Positions 21,250 through 32,773 of a stretch of DNA of 64,000 bases are shown here, piece after piece (the stretch's first letter is position 1; each line of letters starts with the position of its first letter). Below the pieces are notes generated by a model, which saw only the letters and a program-made list of their open reading frames with translations, did no database searches and was not told where the DNA came from. Source of the stretch: Spinacia oleracea (taxonomy: Eukaryota; Streptophyta; Magnoliopsida; Caryophyllales; Amaranthaceae). The stretch lies in contig NC_079490.1 in the NCBI RefSeq assembly GCF_020520425.1, positions 123,834,715 to 123,898,714 of the forward strand. The letters run 5' to 3'. The position numbers were made by a program, and so were the translations under genes.

Positions 21250-22999
21250 CTCCTTTAGTCGTTTATCGTGCTGACTGCTACCCTAACCCTTTCCCTCCCC
21301 CTCCCCCTCCCGTTTCTCTCTCCTCCCTCCAGTTTTCTCCTTCCTTTCTCTTCATCTTCTTCGATCTTCTTCCTCTAATCCTCTTCCACTAAATTTGAGC
21401 CGCTGAATTCCTAACAAATTCTAATTGTCTCAAACGAGATTCTATCAATTCTTCTACAAAGCTACAACCCGATTGTTCCACTTTGGAATCAAAATTAATC
21501 TCAACAATTGGTTCAACAGGCTTTGGGGCTTTTATTTGATCATCCAGAGGAAATTTTAAGGATTTGGTGAGTGAGTGATTGTCAATTCGTTTTTTAATGT
21601 TTAATTTCGCAGATTTTGTTATTTGAATTTCTTTCAAATTCAAGATTTTGTTATTTGGGGAAATCCCCAATTCGATTCGTTAATTTTTGGGAACCCTTTA
21701 ATTTTGTAATCTCCAATCTCTGTTTTTTAATCTCAAATCTCTTTTTTTTTAATCTCTATCTTGCGTTATTGAATGTGTTTGATTGAAACCCTTTAATTTT
21801 GTTTGATTGAATTTTTTGATTGAAACCCTTAAATCTGTTTGATTGAAATTGTGTAGTTTGTTGGTTTGGATTATTATTCTGAAAGCATAGATTTTTGAAA
21901 GAATTTCGATGAGAAGCAACTTTTGGAGAAGGATTTGAGACTAATTTCGGTCTTCTGACGTCGAAGAATTCATCAAAGGTAATTTCTCTCTCCAGATACC
22001 CCAATTTCGAAACCCTAATTTTATGTTCCGGTAAATTGATTATGGTGTTTATTTTCAATTCGATGTTTCTCGTGATGAAGTAAGAACATGAAATTTGAAT
22101 AATTAAAACAATTAGTTTCTTAGTTTTCTTAATTTTGTTAAATTGATTATATATATGAGTGCTTGAAACCCGCATTAGGATAAGGCGAATCATCATATTC
22201 ACATAATCATCATGAGAAAACCAGATTCAAAAAGACAAATACATGTGATTAATCCTATCACTAAAGCCAAATACAAGATTAATGAAGTATATTTAAATGG
22301 GTAGATGGACCCTGTGGTTGAGTATTTAGATAGCGTAGCAAGTGGCATGCATTCTATTATTAGCGGTTTAATTAGCACCTTCTAATAATAGTACTTTATC
22401 GTCGTTCTTTAGCGCACTAAACATTCAAAACTAACCCACTTCCGGAAAATTAAGATCAACTTGGTGTTAGTGGTCGAAACTAATTTTGTATTATTCCATT
22501 ATTTGTCAGAAGCTTAGCTGCCTACATTTCTGATCTACTACTATTTTATTCGTGTTAAGTGTTAAACTATGGACTGCCCTTTTCATATTTGGATATATCG
22601 GTATGTATAAATAAAAAAAAATATAGTTAAACATGATAATGGGTAAATATTTATTTTGATATTACTAAATTTGACTAAAATTAACTTATATAAACTTAAT
22701 TGAACTTATCTATGCTGAAAAAACTTATTTGTCTGTGTAAGATGTCTGAAATAACCTATTTTTGTTGATAGTCCTGACACAAGTCAAAATATGTTTAGAT
22801 AAATTGAAATTGGATTTGGAGTCGAGTAATTTACTAATTTGATTGATCAGGTACTTTGGAAGAGGAATTCTGGTGTTTGTTAACATGATGAGATGATTAA
22901 ATTACGTTGTAATTAACCTAAGATCACTAATTTTGGTTTGCAGGTAAATTTTAGTTGAAAGGTGCATTGTGAAAATTTAGATAGTTTTTGGTGTGAGAA
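21250..22999 (+). other. Captured 5' region of a NET1-like gene in the Helitron
   Basis: A pyrimidine-rich stretch (21285-21385, CCCTCC and CTTC words) resembling a plant 5' untranslated region is followed by AT-rich intron-like sequence. Probable untranslated exon ends are CAAAG|GTAATT near 21980 and TTTGCAG|GT near 22944, leading into the ATG at 23000. The source extends at least over the leader exons, but the capture boundary cannot be seen without the host gene. Confidence 0.5.
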
Positions 23000-23087
23000 A
23001 TGGCGAAAAGTAAACACATGTAATCTTGGTGGTGGGATAGCCACATTAGCCCGAAAAATTCGAAATGGCTCCAGGAAAATCTAACAG
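23000..23087 (+). pseudogene. Captured first coding exon of a NETWORKED (NET1)-like gene
   Basis: The exon reads M-A-K-S-K-H-M-stop, then 'SWWWDSHISPKNSKWLQENL', ending in a GT splice donor at 23088. That block is the signature of the NAB (KIP1-like) actin-binding domain of plant NETWORKED proteins, where it lies at the very N terminus and the first intron falls soon after it, as here. The codon after ATG is TAA where the family has a Tyr (TAT), so the copy is dead. No further NAB sequence ('MD.KVKAMIKLIEED…') follows; the next exon was not captured or was lost. It lies within the Helitron, so this is transduplication of a host gene fragment. Confidence 0.85.
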
Positions 23088-23276
23088 GTATAATATGATT
23101 TTTTGACTTTGTTATGATGTTGGTTGTTTAGCTTTTCGGTTTGCAAGATAACACCATAAATTTTTTATTTTTTTTTGATAAGTCAGAGTAGATTACAAAC
23201 AAAGTCCTAAGCCAGAGAGACTAAGGAACAAACAACATGACAACAGTCATAGGGAAGAAAAGAGAAGAAACAAAGC

Positions 23277-23996
23277 CTAAACAGTGCATTTGCTCTTCCA
23301 CCAAATCAGGTCATTTGTGCTAGATTGCTTAGCACATGTATGAGCTAATCTGTCAATCACACTCCTCTGAATGCATCTGATAGTAGCTGAAGGAGTAGGA
23401 ACCTTCTGATTCCAGAGAGCATCATTTCTTGCTCTCCATAGATTATACACAGTAGCATTGACAGCAGTGTGTATTGCTGTCTTTTGGAATTTGCTGCACT
23501 GGCTCTTCCATTTAACCCACCTCAGCAGGCCCATATAATGTACTTTGCTAGTAGGAATATCTAGCCATTCCTCAACCCCCTGTAGACATCTTCTACTGTA
23601 TTCACAGTCAAAGAAAAGGTGTGGGTGAGTTTCATCTTTTGCCTCACAAAGCAAGCATGTAGTAGTGTTACAGACCCCAATCTTATGTAGCCTTTCTCTT
23701 GTTTGCAGTCTCCCTTGGACCATCAGCCAGCAAATCACTCTAGTCTTGGGAATAGAGGCTCTATTCCACACTGCAGATCCCCAAGGGACCTTCTCATGCT
23801 GTTGAACCAACTTCTGGTATACCTTCTGGATAGAGTATTTAGGCATTTGAGCCAACTCAGCCTCACTAAACAAACCCTTTAGTTTCTCCTTCACACTACA
23901 AATCTTTCTCCAGTACCAACCACTATCAGCTTTTGGCTGATAATCCCACCAACCTGCAGTCTTAATGTAGATTGCATTGACCCATCTAACCCACAT
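23277..23996 (-). pseudogene. LINE ORF2 C-terminal zinc-binding (zf-RVT) region
   Basis: Contains 'AVWNRASIPKTRVICWLMVQGRL', 'CNTTTCLLCEAKDETHPHLFFDC', the C..C...H..H/C pattern of the zf-RVT domain that follows plant LINE reverse transcriptases, then 'WRARNDALWNQK', typical of the very C terminus. It shares the reading frame of the segment at 24111-24455 but is separated from it by stops. Confidence 0.85.
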
Positions 23997-24110
23997 TGTG
24001 TCCTGTTTTCTAGCTATAACCCAAACATATTTCCCTAAAGCTGCAATATTCCATGCCTGAACTTGCCTTATTCCTAATCCCCCTTCCTTTTTAGGTCTGC
24101 AAACTCTATC

Positions 24111-25530
24111 CTAGGCAACATAACCTGGTTTAGAACAGAAGTAAGTGCCTTGCCATAAAAAGGCTCTACAGATAGCTTCAACATTTTTAAGCACATGTTT
24201 AGGAAGGATAAACACTTGAGCCCAGTAAGAGTGGATGCTTAAGAGGACTGAATTGATAAGAGTTATCCTTCCTGCAAAAGACAAGTTCCTAGAACTCCAA
24301 GTCTTGATTCTTGCCATCATTTTATCAACTAATCCTTCACAATCAGCATTAGTGATTCTTTTAAAGTAAATAGGAACCCCTAAATACCTAAAGGGAAAAG
24401 AACCCAAGGCAAACCCAGAAAAGTCCATTACCTGCTGAACTACCTCTGGTTTCATACCAGCACGTACAATACACAGCTGACTTTTGAATGTTAGCCTTCA
24501 GACCAGAAGTGTCAGAAAAAAGTTTGAAACCTTGGAGAAGCAGCTGAATAGAGTGAAACTCACCTTTGCAGCATAAGATGAGATCATCTGCAAAGCAGAG
24601 GTGAGTCAACTTTGTAGACCTACACCTTGGATGAAATTTAAAGTAGCTATCCTCACCTACCTTGTATAGAGTTCTAAACAGATATTCCATACATACTACA
24701 AACAATAAAGGAGACAAGGGATCCCCTTGTCTTAACCCCCTGCTGGAAGCAAAATATCCTTGAGCTGAACCATTTAGCATGATTGAGAATTTGGGAGTTG
24801 TAACACAAACCATGATCCAATTAACAAACTGAGCTTGAAACCCCAAGGAAAGCAGCATCTCTTCCAAGAAATCCCACTCAATTGTGTCATAAGCTTTCTG
24901 CTTATCTAATTTGATCAAGCAACCAGGTGATGCATTCTTCCTTCCATATTGTCTGACAATTTCTTGACACATCATTATGTTATGCATGATAAATCTACCA
25001 TGCACAAAGGCCCCTTGATTCTCAACTATCAACATAGGTAGTACACATTTCATTCTCTCACAGAGGATTTTTGTGATGCATTTATAAATTACATTGCAAC
25101 AGGATATGGGCCTGAATCCAGTAACATTTTTTGGACATTTTGTCTTGGGAATCAGAGTGATTGTAGTGGAATTAATCTCTTTTAGGAGTTTTCCAGTGTG
25201 GAAAAAGTCCAGAACAGCCTTTGTTACATCCTCCCCAACTATGTTCCAGTTTTCTCTGAAAAAATAGCTCCCAAACCCATCTGGGCCAGGGGCTTTGTCA
25301 CCATTAATAGAGAACATAGCATACTTGACTTCCTCACTAGTGACAGGGGCTAATAATTGGTCTTTCTGCAGCTGTTCAAGTGTTGGACCAGCATGCACAA
25401 TATCAATCATAACATGACTTCTACTAGAAGCTTTAGTGCCCAAGAGATTCTGGTAATACTCCAGAAAAGCAGCAGACACAGATGTTGGATCACACACCCA
25501 CTTACCATGCATATCATGGATAGCATGCAC
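24111..25530 (-). pseudogene. LINE ORF2 reverse transcriptase region
   Basis: A 380-codon frame (24388-25530) has the finger and palm motifs of the RT domain: 'GDKAPGPDGFGSYFF', 'FRPISCCNVIYK', 'LDKQKAYDTIEW', 'GLRQGDPLSPLLFVV' and the catalytic 'CFADDLIL'. After a frameshift near 24450 the thumb region continues at 24111-24455 ('FRYLGVPIYFKRI', 'AGRITLINSVL'). Upstream, another frame change near 25560 separates it from the endonuclease. Catalytic residues are intact; the frame is not. Confidence 0.9.
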
Positions 25531-25582
25531 TGTGTTATGAATAATCCGAGCTCTAATTCTTTTATGAAAGAGAGAGCTATTC

Positions 25583-26722
25583 TCATCTCCATCCTTTGCC
25601 CAGGCTTCTTTTTGCTTTTTGTTTCAGGAAAGAAATATAAGCAGCATGCATCAATTTATACCTCTTAGCAGCTTCAACTTTTCTATCAGCAAGCTCACTA
25701 TCACCAGGTGCTAGGTGAAGATTCTTCTGACACAAATCCAAATCTTGCTTAGCTTTTTTGTCAGCAGCATGGATATCATTGAAACCTGTTCTATTCAGCT
25801 CTTTAAAAACCCCTTTCATTCTTTTTAGCTTCTGAACCACCTGATACATCAGAGTACCAACCACACCCTTTGACCAATTCACCTTGACCAAATCAGTATA
25901 GCCTTCAGCATACTTCCACATGGCAAAGTACCTAAAAGGCTTCTTTGCAATGTTATCACAGGGGTACACAGCAAGCACAATAGGACAATGATCATATTCT
26001 CCTTCAAACAAAAATCCAGCTTCAGCATTAGGATAATTCTGAAACCACAAGTCATTAGCCAGAACCCTATCAATTTTAGAAAACACCTTAGCCTCCCCTG
26101 CTTGTTTATTACTCCAAGTGTAGAAGTGTCCAGCAGCTTTAACATCTTCTAGACCACATATATCTACACAATTCCTAAAGGCAACCATTGATTGATGCCT
26201 CACAGGAGCTCCCACCCTTTCATCTATATTTAGAACACAATTAAAATCACCCAGAATTATCCAAGGCTTGTGCACACCAATACCCAAGCCACACAAATCC
26301 CTCCATAGATCTTCTTTTTCCTTGCTCTGATTAAAAGCATAGACAAAAGTACAGCAAAAATCCACACTCCCACTTTTTGGACAAACCAAACAATGAATCA
26401 ATTGACTGGTAACTTTCAGAACACTAAGAGTGAAAGCATTTGGATTCCATGCTAACACAATTCTCCCTCCCTTACAGCTGCTACTGTTGGTAGTGAAACA
26501 CCAACCATTGAACATATTAACATATAAGGCCCCCATTTTTGTATGAGGCACCTTCGTCTCAAGGAGACCAACTAACCCAGCTCCATGAGAGTGAATAAAA
26601 GCCTTCACCTCATTTTGCTTCCTCTGGGTGTTGACCCCCCTCACATTCCAACTAACAATCCTATCCATTGTGACCAGGAGAGTCCCCCCTCCCAGAAACA
26701 ATGTTCTGCAACATCTCCTCAC
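25583..26722 (-). pseudogene. LINE ORF2 endonuclease (APE type) region
   Basis: The likely ORF2 start is the internal Met before 'DRIVSWNVRG'. Motifs of apurinic-type endonucleases are present in order: 'SWNVRGVN', 'LLETK', 'GRIVLAW', 'LGDFNCVLN', 'FYTWSNKQ', 'SKIDRVLAN' and 'YDHCPIVL' (the usual Ser before Asp-His is Tyr here). The C-terminal part is a basic, coiled-coil-like linker to the RT. The domain nicks genomic DNA to prime reverse transcription. Confidence 0.9.
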
Positions 26723-28038
26723 CTCCTACATCATCACCCCCAAGTTGATCCTCACCCCCATCATCCTCCACTGTGGAATCATCCACTGTGGCATCATCAG
26801 TGTCTAGCACCTGGAAATGGTTCACAATTGGAATAATTGGAGGTCTTTGCTCTCTCCTCCTACTAGATTGCAACACAGTTTGGAACCCACCATTCTCAGG
26901 CACCAAAACAGTTCTAGTAATTGGTGCAACAACAGGTGCAGCCTGTTGTCTAGGAACCCACATCTTTCTACTACCACCCTTCCTGCATTTTCTGGCATCA
27001 TGCCCCATAGTCTTACAGACAGTTCCACTCATACTCCACATCAATCTCCACCATCACCCCCTTCTCATTTACAAACTTGAGCACCTCAGGAAATTCTTGA
27101 TCTACAAGCACCTCCACCTGCACCCTAGCAAACTGCAATTTATCTCTCTTTGCAATTGCATTATCTACCCTTTTCAGTACCCCAAGCTTCCCTAATATCT
27201 TGCTCAAACTTCTCTCCCCCCAATACACGAATCCTAACCTGTGCAGTTTCACCCAAGTTGGGATAGATCTCAAATCCTCCTTTGTGAAATCCATGTCCTG
27301 AGTCCAAGGCTTCAGTACAACTGGTTTACTATCAAAAAAGGGTCGAGTCAGTTTTAGCACAGCATCTCTCTTCTCCATTGTAGAAAATCTCACCAACTAT
27401 ACCCCCTTTGCCCCCAATACCACCTTGTCCACCCCCATATTCCTCCAAATTCTTCGAATGAACCCTTCCATGACATGAATAGGGGGATTAGCACCCACCA
27501 CATAGCACATTACAGCAGAGTTCCAATAATCAATTTCCTCCTGAATGTCCTCTAAATCAATAGTCACACAATCCCCTGTTTCCAGATTATGCACAGGTAT
27601 GGATTGATTCAAAATGTTCTCAGTATTATGTGGAGTTGCTTCAGTATTAACAGTATTATGTGCAGCTATGTCAAAATCAGTGTTCAAGTTACTCCTTATA
27701 TCCCCAAATTTAATCGGAGAAACAGGGTTACCTTCAATGTCATCCACCCACGCAATCGGCCTCGAGTTCGAGTGAATGTGTGATAGCCACTCAGAGAAAT
27801 CCCTTCGTGCTGATGAATGGTGTTGCAGAGCCAAAAGCGACGCCGCCGGAGATAAAATATCCCCCAAACCGCCATCTCCAACATTCTGGGTATTAACAAT
27901 TAGTGTCGCCAACACCTCCCTTTCCTGTTCAAGGTCCTCCAAGATTCTCGCAGATGATCCAGTAGCTTGTGTGTCACTTCCATACTTATCGAGGTTCGAA
28001 TTTGTCGCCTTCATCCGAGATCTATCTTTCCTTTCCAT
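26661..28038 (-). pseudogene. LINE ORF1 (DUF4283 plus zinc knuckle)
   Basis: ORF1 starts at 28038 and runs to a TAG at 27397-27399; the same frame continues at once with 'LVRFSTMEKRDAVL…' to 27013, giving the DUF4283 domain ('WTQDMDFTKEDLRSIPTWVKLH', 'LGKLGV', 'RVQVEV'). A frameshift near 27010-27040 moves to the CCHC knuckle 'CKTMGHDARKC' (27044-26661). One nonsense codon and one frameshift therefore break the gene. ORF1 proteins of this type bind the LINE RNA. Confidence 0.85.
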
Positions 28039-28110
28039 GGCGTCACTGCTAAGCAGGAGAGAAAAACTAGAGAGAGAAACGCGCGCCCTCTTTCAGGTAT
28101 AATAGTGATG

Positions 28111-30255
28111 GACTGATTGTTTTTACATAAATGGATGGGGTTGTGTTGGATTTTCCTGCACCCGTTTTTTGCCACAGAAGTACTAATTGTTTTTTGCCAT
28201 AATATATTCATTAACATAATATTACTTTTGAATTGGAGTTGGAAGTGTTAGACTAAGAAAAAAATTTCAGTTTATTTTGATGACTAAGGATTGATAGTTG
28301 GGATAATTATTGTAGCCTTTTTTAGGTTGTTCTTCATGGTGTTGTGGAGGTGGGATATGGTTGATGAGTGTGTGTATGAAGGACGGCATCGTGTGATATA
28401 CCTCCTGGATCCTAGGTATTACTTGCCTGAATTCTGCCTCTAATTTTGTTGCTACTTTTTGTTTTGGTTGATATCTTTTGATCAGTTTAGTTAAAATATA
28501 TTTGTTTAGCTAAGAACGATCAGCCGAGGGCTTTTTATATTTAGAGGTTGCATATATAATTTGTTCCCTAATCTAGGAAATGCGCTTCTCAAGTTAGGTT
28601 ATTGAACACATATTTAATGTTTATTGGAGTTTGATACCTTAGCTTAGTTGTCATATAGAAATTAGCCTTGACTATTCTACAAAGCTTCTGATACCGAGAA
28701 ATCACTGTCTATTGGGGCTATACTACAAAGCTTGAAATTTGATACCTTAGCTTAGTTGTAATATAGAAATTCTTGGAAGTTTTATACCTTAAAGAACAAG
28801 TTTGTGTCAAAAGGATGAAGCATCTTTCTGCTATATCCTGTCATCAGCCCTTGCCCCTCAGTGGCTAATAATTGGTCCTCAATTGATTAGAAGTGCTTTC
28901 TACTTCCCTTGAGAAAAAACCCCAAAAATAAACCTGTTGGAATGTAAAGAACGTGAAACTTGCTTAAACACGCCAATGGACATGGTAAGGTAATTTAAGG
29001 TTCTATTTGACTTGTTGATAACAGTTATTCTTTGGTTGTGAATTGGTTTCCTACCTACGGGAAAGGATTTTGTTCAAAAATGATACATGAATGACCCATC
29101 TCTTACACTTTCGCTGTTTGGTAATTGCTCTAGCTTATTTTGTAATATGAACTAGACTTTTGTGCATAAACGGTCATGCTACCTTGCCCAAACTTAATTA
29201 CTGTTAGGATAATTGAATAATTTATTTTAGGGCTTAAAAGGAGCTGCCTGAGGAGCATTAACATCTATCCAAGCTGATATTTTTGTCCACATTAAAGGGT
29301 TTCTTTTTTATATTGTCATAAATGGTTGATTCTCTTATTGTAGGTGATTGTTCACATACTAAAGATGTTACCTCCTGATCAAGAAAACAATATTTTGTCG
29401 CATCAAGTTCATTGTCTGGCCATGATCTTTGACCTCTACTTAAACGAGGCTTCTCAACCCTCACAAGGGAGAAAGTGTAAACTTTCTGATATGGCTCGGT
29501 CAGTGGTGGTCTCAAGGCCAGATCTTTTAGGGGAAGGGATCGGTGAAACATGATACCTTGGAAGGATATGGAATTAACTTCGGGCTATCGTTTTTTATAG
29601 ATACGTGAACGCTGGCGTTATGTTTTTTTTTTCCAAAGGCTATCTTTCAGTAGCAATACTAATGTTTTTACTTAACTGTAGTAGCGTGTAATTATTATAG
29701 TATAGGTGAATCATGTTCCTGTACGTTGATCTCATCTGCGTGATTGTTACCTATCAATGTTTGATTTGTGATACTTTCTTCCTCCTATACGTGGAGTTTA
29801 GATGCATATATAACTTATGTTTATACTAGCTTTTGGTTGTTGTTGTAGCTGCTGCTATCTCTACAGGCTGCTGCTATGGCTCATGTTACTTATGCAAGTT
29901 GCTTCTATTGCTCTTGCAGTGTGGTTTGCAGGCACCTTCTTCATATTTCTGGTGTGTAGGCTCGTTCTATGTGCTTGCTGTTTGCTTTGAGTTTCTGCTG
30001 CTGTTACTTCGGTTTAGGCTGGTTTGGTTGTGCAGCTGGATGCTAATCGATCTGCTTCTTTATTTTTTGTTTTGATTATTTTCTAACTTTTGGTAATAAA
30101 GTTAGCTATTTTACCAAAAAAAATAGGGATGTATATTATTTCTTTAGATGAACTTTGTGAACAAATTTTGTGTTTTTGGCGATTAGTTGCAATGAAATAA
30201 TTTAGAGTTATGATATTATCTCGAATCAAGATGGGGTGAACATAATCACCAAGTT
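28111..30255 (+). other. Helitron right arm: unidentified exon-like sequence
   Basis: No recognisable family. Two places look like exons: about 28325-28425, and 29344-29553, which follows a TTATTGTAG acceptor and translates 'VIVHILKMLPPDQENNILSHQVHCLAMIFDLYLNEASQPSQ'-like sequence over about 60 codons. The composition and splice-like borders suggest captured gene parts, but I cannot name the source. A GCT/TTG-rich stretch at 29835-29930 is low complexity. Confidence 0.4.
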
Positions 30256-30281
30256 CACGCATCGCGTGCATAGAAGACTAG
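30256..30281 (+). repeat. Helitron 3' terminus: hairpin plus CTAG
   Basis: Stem CACGC (30256-30260), loop ATC, stem GCGTG (30264-30268), nine spacer bases, then CTAG ending at 30281, followed by host T. This is the replication-termination structure of plant Helitrons. Confidence 0.9.
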
Positions 30282-32773
30282 TGTATTCAGATGCAGGAGA
30301 TGCAGAGAAGTTAACATGGCATAAATTTGGTCGGAAAAAAGATGATGGGTTACTAAGACACCCAGCTGACTCTCCGCAATGGAAATTTATTGATGGAAAA
30401 TTCAGTGATATTGGTAAAGAAGAATGAAACCTACGCCTTGGATTGTCTACTGATGGTATGAATCCATATGGTTCTCTTAGTAGAAGCCATAGTACTTGGC
30501 CGGTCATGTTGGTGACGTACAATTTATCTTCTTCCATGTGTATGAAAAGAAAGTATATTATCTTGTCAATGCTTATTTCTGGGCCAAAACAACCGGGAAA
30601 TGACATCGATGTGTACTTGGCACCTCTTATTGACGATTTAAAGTTGTTGTGGGAGAAAGGTGTCGAAGTATTCGATGCTAGTCGGAATGAAATGTTCAAT
30701 TTAAGAGCCATGTTGTTCTGCACTATCCAAGATTATCCAGTGTATGGTAATCTTTCTTGTTATACCGTGAAAATGGAATGTGCCTGTCCTATATATGAAG
30801 ATGGTTTGAAGGGAAAGTGGTTATCAGCATCGAGAAAGCATGTCTACTTTGATCATCGTCCATTTCTTCCTCGTGATCATCAATACCGCAAATTGGAAAA
30901 GGCGTTTAATGGGGAACAAAATTTTGAAAGTTGCCCAAAAGTCTTTACTAGCCAAGAAGTGTTTGAAAAGGTAAAAGACATTAAAATTACATTTGTCAAG
31001 TTGAACAAAAATAAAGATGCCCTTCCTAAACAGGGATACGAAAAGTGTTCCGATTTTTGGCGTCTTCCTTATTGGAGATTTTTATTTGTGCGACATTCTC
31101 TAGATATGATGCATATCGAAAAAAATGTGTTTGATAGTCTGATTGGCACATTATTGAATATTGATAAGAAGACAAAAGATGGTCCTAAGGATCGAGATGA
31201 CTTGAAGGAATGGAATATTAGAAATGAGTTACATGTTGTTGAGGAGACCGAAAAACGAAAGTACTTACCCCCTGCTGCCTATACATTGTCCAAAAAGGAG
31301 AAAGTCGAGCTTTGTTCTTCCTTAGCTGGAGTTAAAGTGCCTGAGGGTTATTCTTCAAACATTTCTTCGCTTGTTTCAATGGAGAATTTGAAACTCGTGG
31401 GGCTGAAGTCTCATGATTGCCATGTTCTGATGGAAGATTTCTTACCTATTGCGATTCGTTCAATTTTCCCTAAAAATGTACGGTATACCATTATTAGGTT
31501 ATGTTGTTTCTTCAAGGCAATATACAGTAAAGTCATTAATCCTAAAGAATTGGATTCTTTAGAGATTGAAATTGCCGTCATTTTGTGCCAGTTGGAGATG
31601 TATTTTCCCCCGTCTTTTTTTGATATCATGATGCATTTGCCTATTCACTTAATAAGAGAGATAAGATTTTGTGGTCCTGTGCACATGAGAGCTCAATGGG
31701 CCTTTGAAAGGCAAATGAAAACCTATAAGGGATGTGTTAAGAATGCTTATCGACCTGAGGCTTGTATCGCTAAGAAAATGTTTTATGAGTTATCTATGGA
31801 ATATTGTCTTGAACATATAGATCATGTGAAGACAGTAGGGCTTCCTACTTCTCGACACAGTGGTCGATTTGATGGTATGGGAACTATAGGCCGTAGAGAT
31901 CATGACATGTCTCTTGACAAGTGGCACATGGCCCACACATATATCCTTTTTAATGAAAATGAAGTTGCACCGTATGTCAACCGACACATGTATTTCTTGA
32001 AGGCGCGAAACCGAAAGGCTAATCCGAAAGCATTAGCTACAGAACATAGTAAATCATTTCGTTTTTGGTTCAAAGATCAAGTAATGAAAGAACAACCTGT
32101 TTCTGAGAGACTTAGGAGTTTGTGCTATGGTCCTGATTTCCGTGCCTCATTTTTCTCTGCATATGTTGTTAATGGTTGTACATTCTATACGCGGGACCAA
32201 GATGATAAAAGTACTATGCAAAACAGTGGGGTATCTCTCGAAGCTGAAGCAATGTATTTTTCAAGTTCTAAAGACAATCGTCCTGTCTATAGTAAAATGC
32301 AATACTATGGGGTAATAGATGAGATTTGTGAGTTGCATTATATGGGCTTTTCAATAGCTGTGTTTGGTTGTAAATGGGCTGACAATAACAATAACATTAT
32401 ATGTGATGGCTTAGGGCAAATTTCAATGAATCTTAATAAACTTGGCAGTGAGGGCGATCCTTATATTTTAGCTAGTCAAGCAAAACAGGTGTTTTATATG
32501 ACTGACCCACTTGATAAAACAAGGTCGGTCGTTATAGCAACGAAACCTCGATATGCCATTGATGACCATGATGATAATATTGTGTCCGAGGAAAGGTCTT
32601 CCACTAGTGAGGTAGCTAATGTGAATGATAGTACTGATGATTCATCGATATATGTCCGTAGTGACCATGAAGAAGGAATTTGGTTTGAAGATGAAACTTG
32701 TAATGCAAATCGAAAAAAAAGCGTCGTCGTACAGGTTGTTGTGAATCAATTAATAAACTTACTAACTTACTAA
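30282..32773 (+). pseudogene. CACTA-1 transposase (Tnp2/TnpD type), main part
   Basis: Resumes the gene interrupted at 21169. It continues with 'LRHPADSPQWKFID', then has an in-frame TGA at 30425-30427 where the family usually has Arg in '(K/E)P(R)NLRLGLS' (a CGA to TGA change would explain it). The long frame that follows carries the rest of the Tnp2 domain ('DGMNPYG', 'ECACPI', 'RHSLDMMHIEKNVFD'), a DUF4218-like region ('CGPVHMRAQWAFERQMKTYKG'), and a DUF4216-like region ('YYGVIDEICELHYMGFSIAVFGCKW'). Near 32715 a run of eight A precedes codons that in another frame spell a basic Arg-rich tail, so a one-base slip may have changed the C terminus. Even without the Helitron this copy would be truncated. 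Confidence 0.9.

Larger units (their letters stand above)
23161..28110 (-). mobile_element. LINE-1-type non-LTR retrotransposon, near full length, decayed
   Basis: On the minus strand: ORF1 from ATG 28038, ORF2 with endonuclease, RT and C-terminal zinc-binding domain, short 3' untranslated region, and a tail seen as T-rich bases at 23161-23176 on the plus strand. The 5' end near 28110 is approximate, and I could not find a convincing target duplication. It lies within the Helitron's captured sequence and so is younger than the Helitron or at least than its captured gene. Stops and frameshifts occur in both ORFs. Confidence 0.88.
21170..30281 (+). mobile_element. Helitron, non-autonomous, 9.1 kb, inserted in the CACTA transposase gene
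   Basis: The 5' end is TCTCTATTATATAAGCC (21170) and the 3' end is CTAG (30278-30281). A 5-bp stem, 3-base loop hairpin (30256-30268) ends 9 bases before CTAG. The element sits between A (21169) and T (30282) with no target duplication. These are the four structural marks of plant Helitrons. Removing it joins AGA-A and TGTATTC so that the transposase reads 'RFKRMYSDAGDAEKLTW' without a gap, which confirms both ends to the base. No Rep/helicase gene is present, so it is non-autonomous. It carries a NET1-like gene start (about 21200-23087), a later LINE (23161 to about 28110) and unidentified exon-like sequence to the right. Confidence 0.93.

Noticed and set aside
21756..22202. 148-codon minus-strand frame in the Helitron
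   Set aside because: Asn/Ser/Lys-rich peptide from AT-rich sequence; antisense to the captured NET1 leader.
28011..28217. Target duplication for the large LINE around 23155 and 28125 (shared 'CATAAAT')
   Set aside because: Only seven shared bases in AT-rich sequence; not enough to call.
29833..30075. Leu/Cys-rich 80-codon frame
   Set aside because: CTG/TTG low-complexity sequence in the Helitron; no start context, no family.
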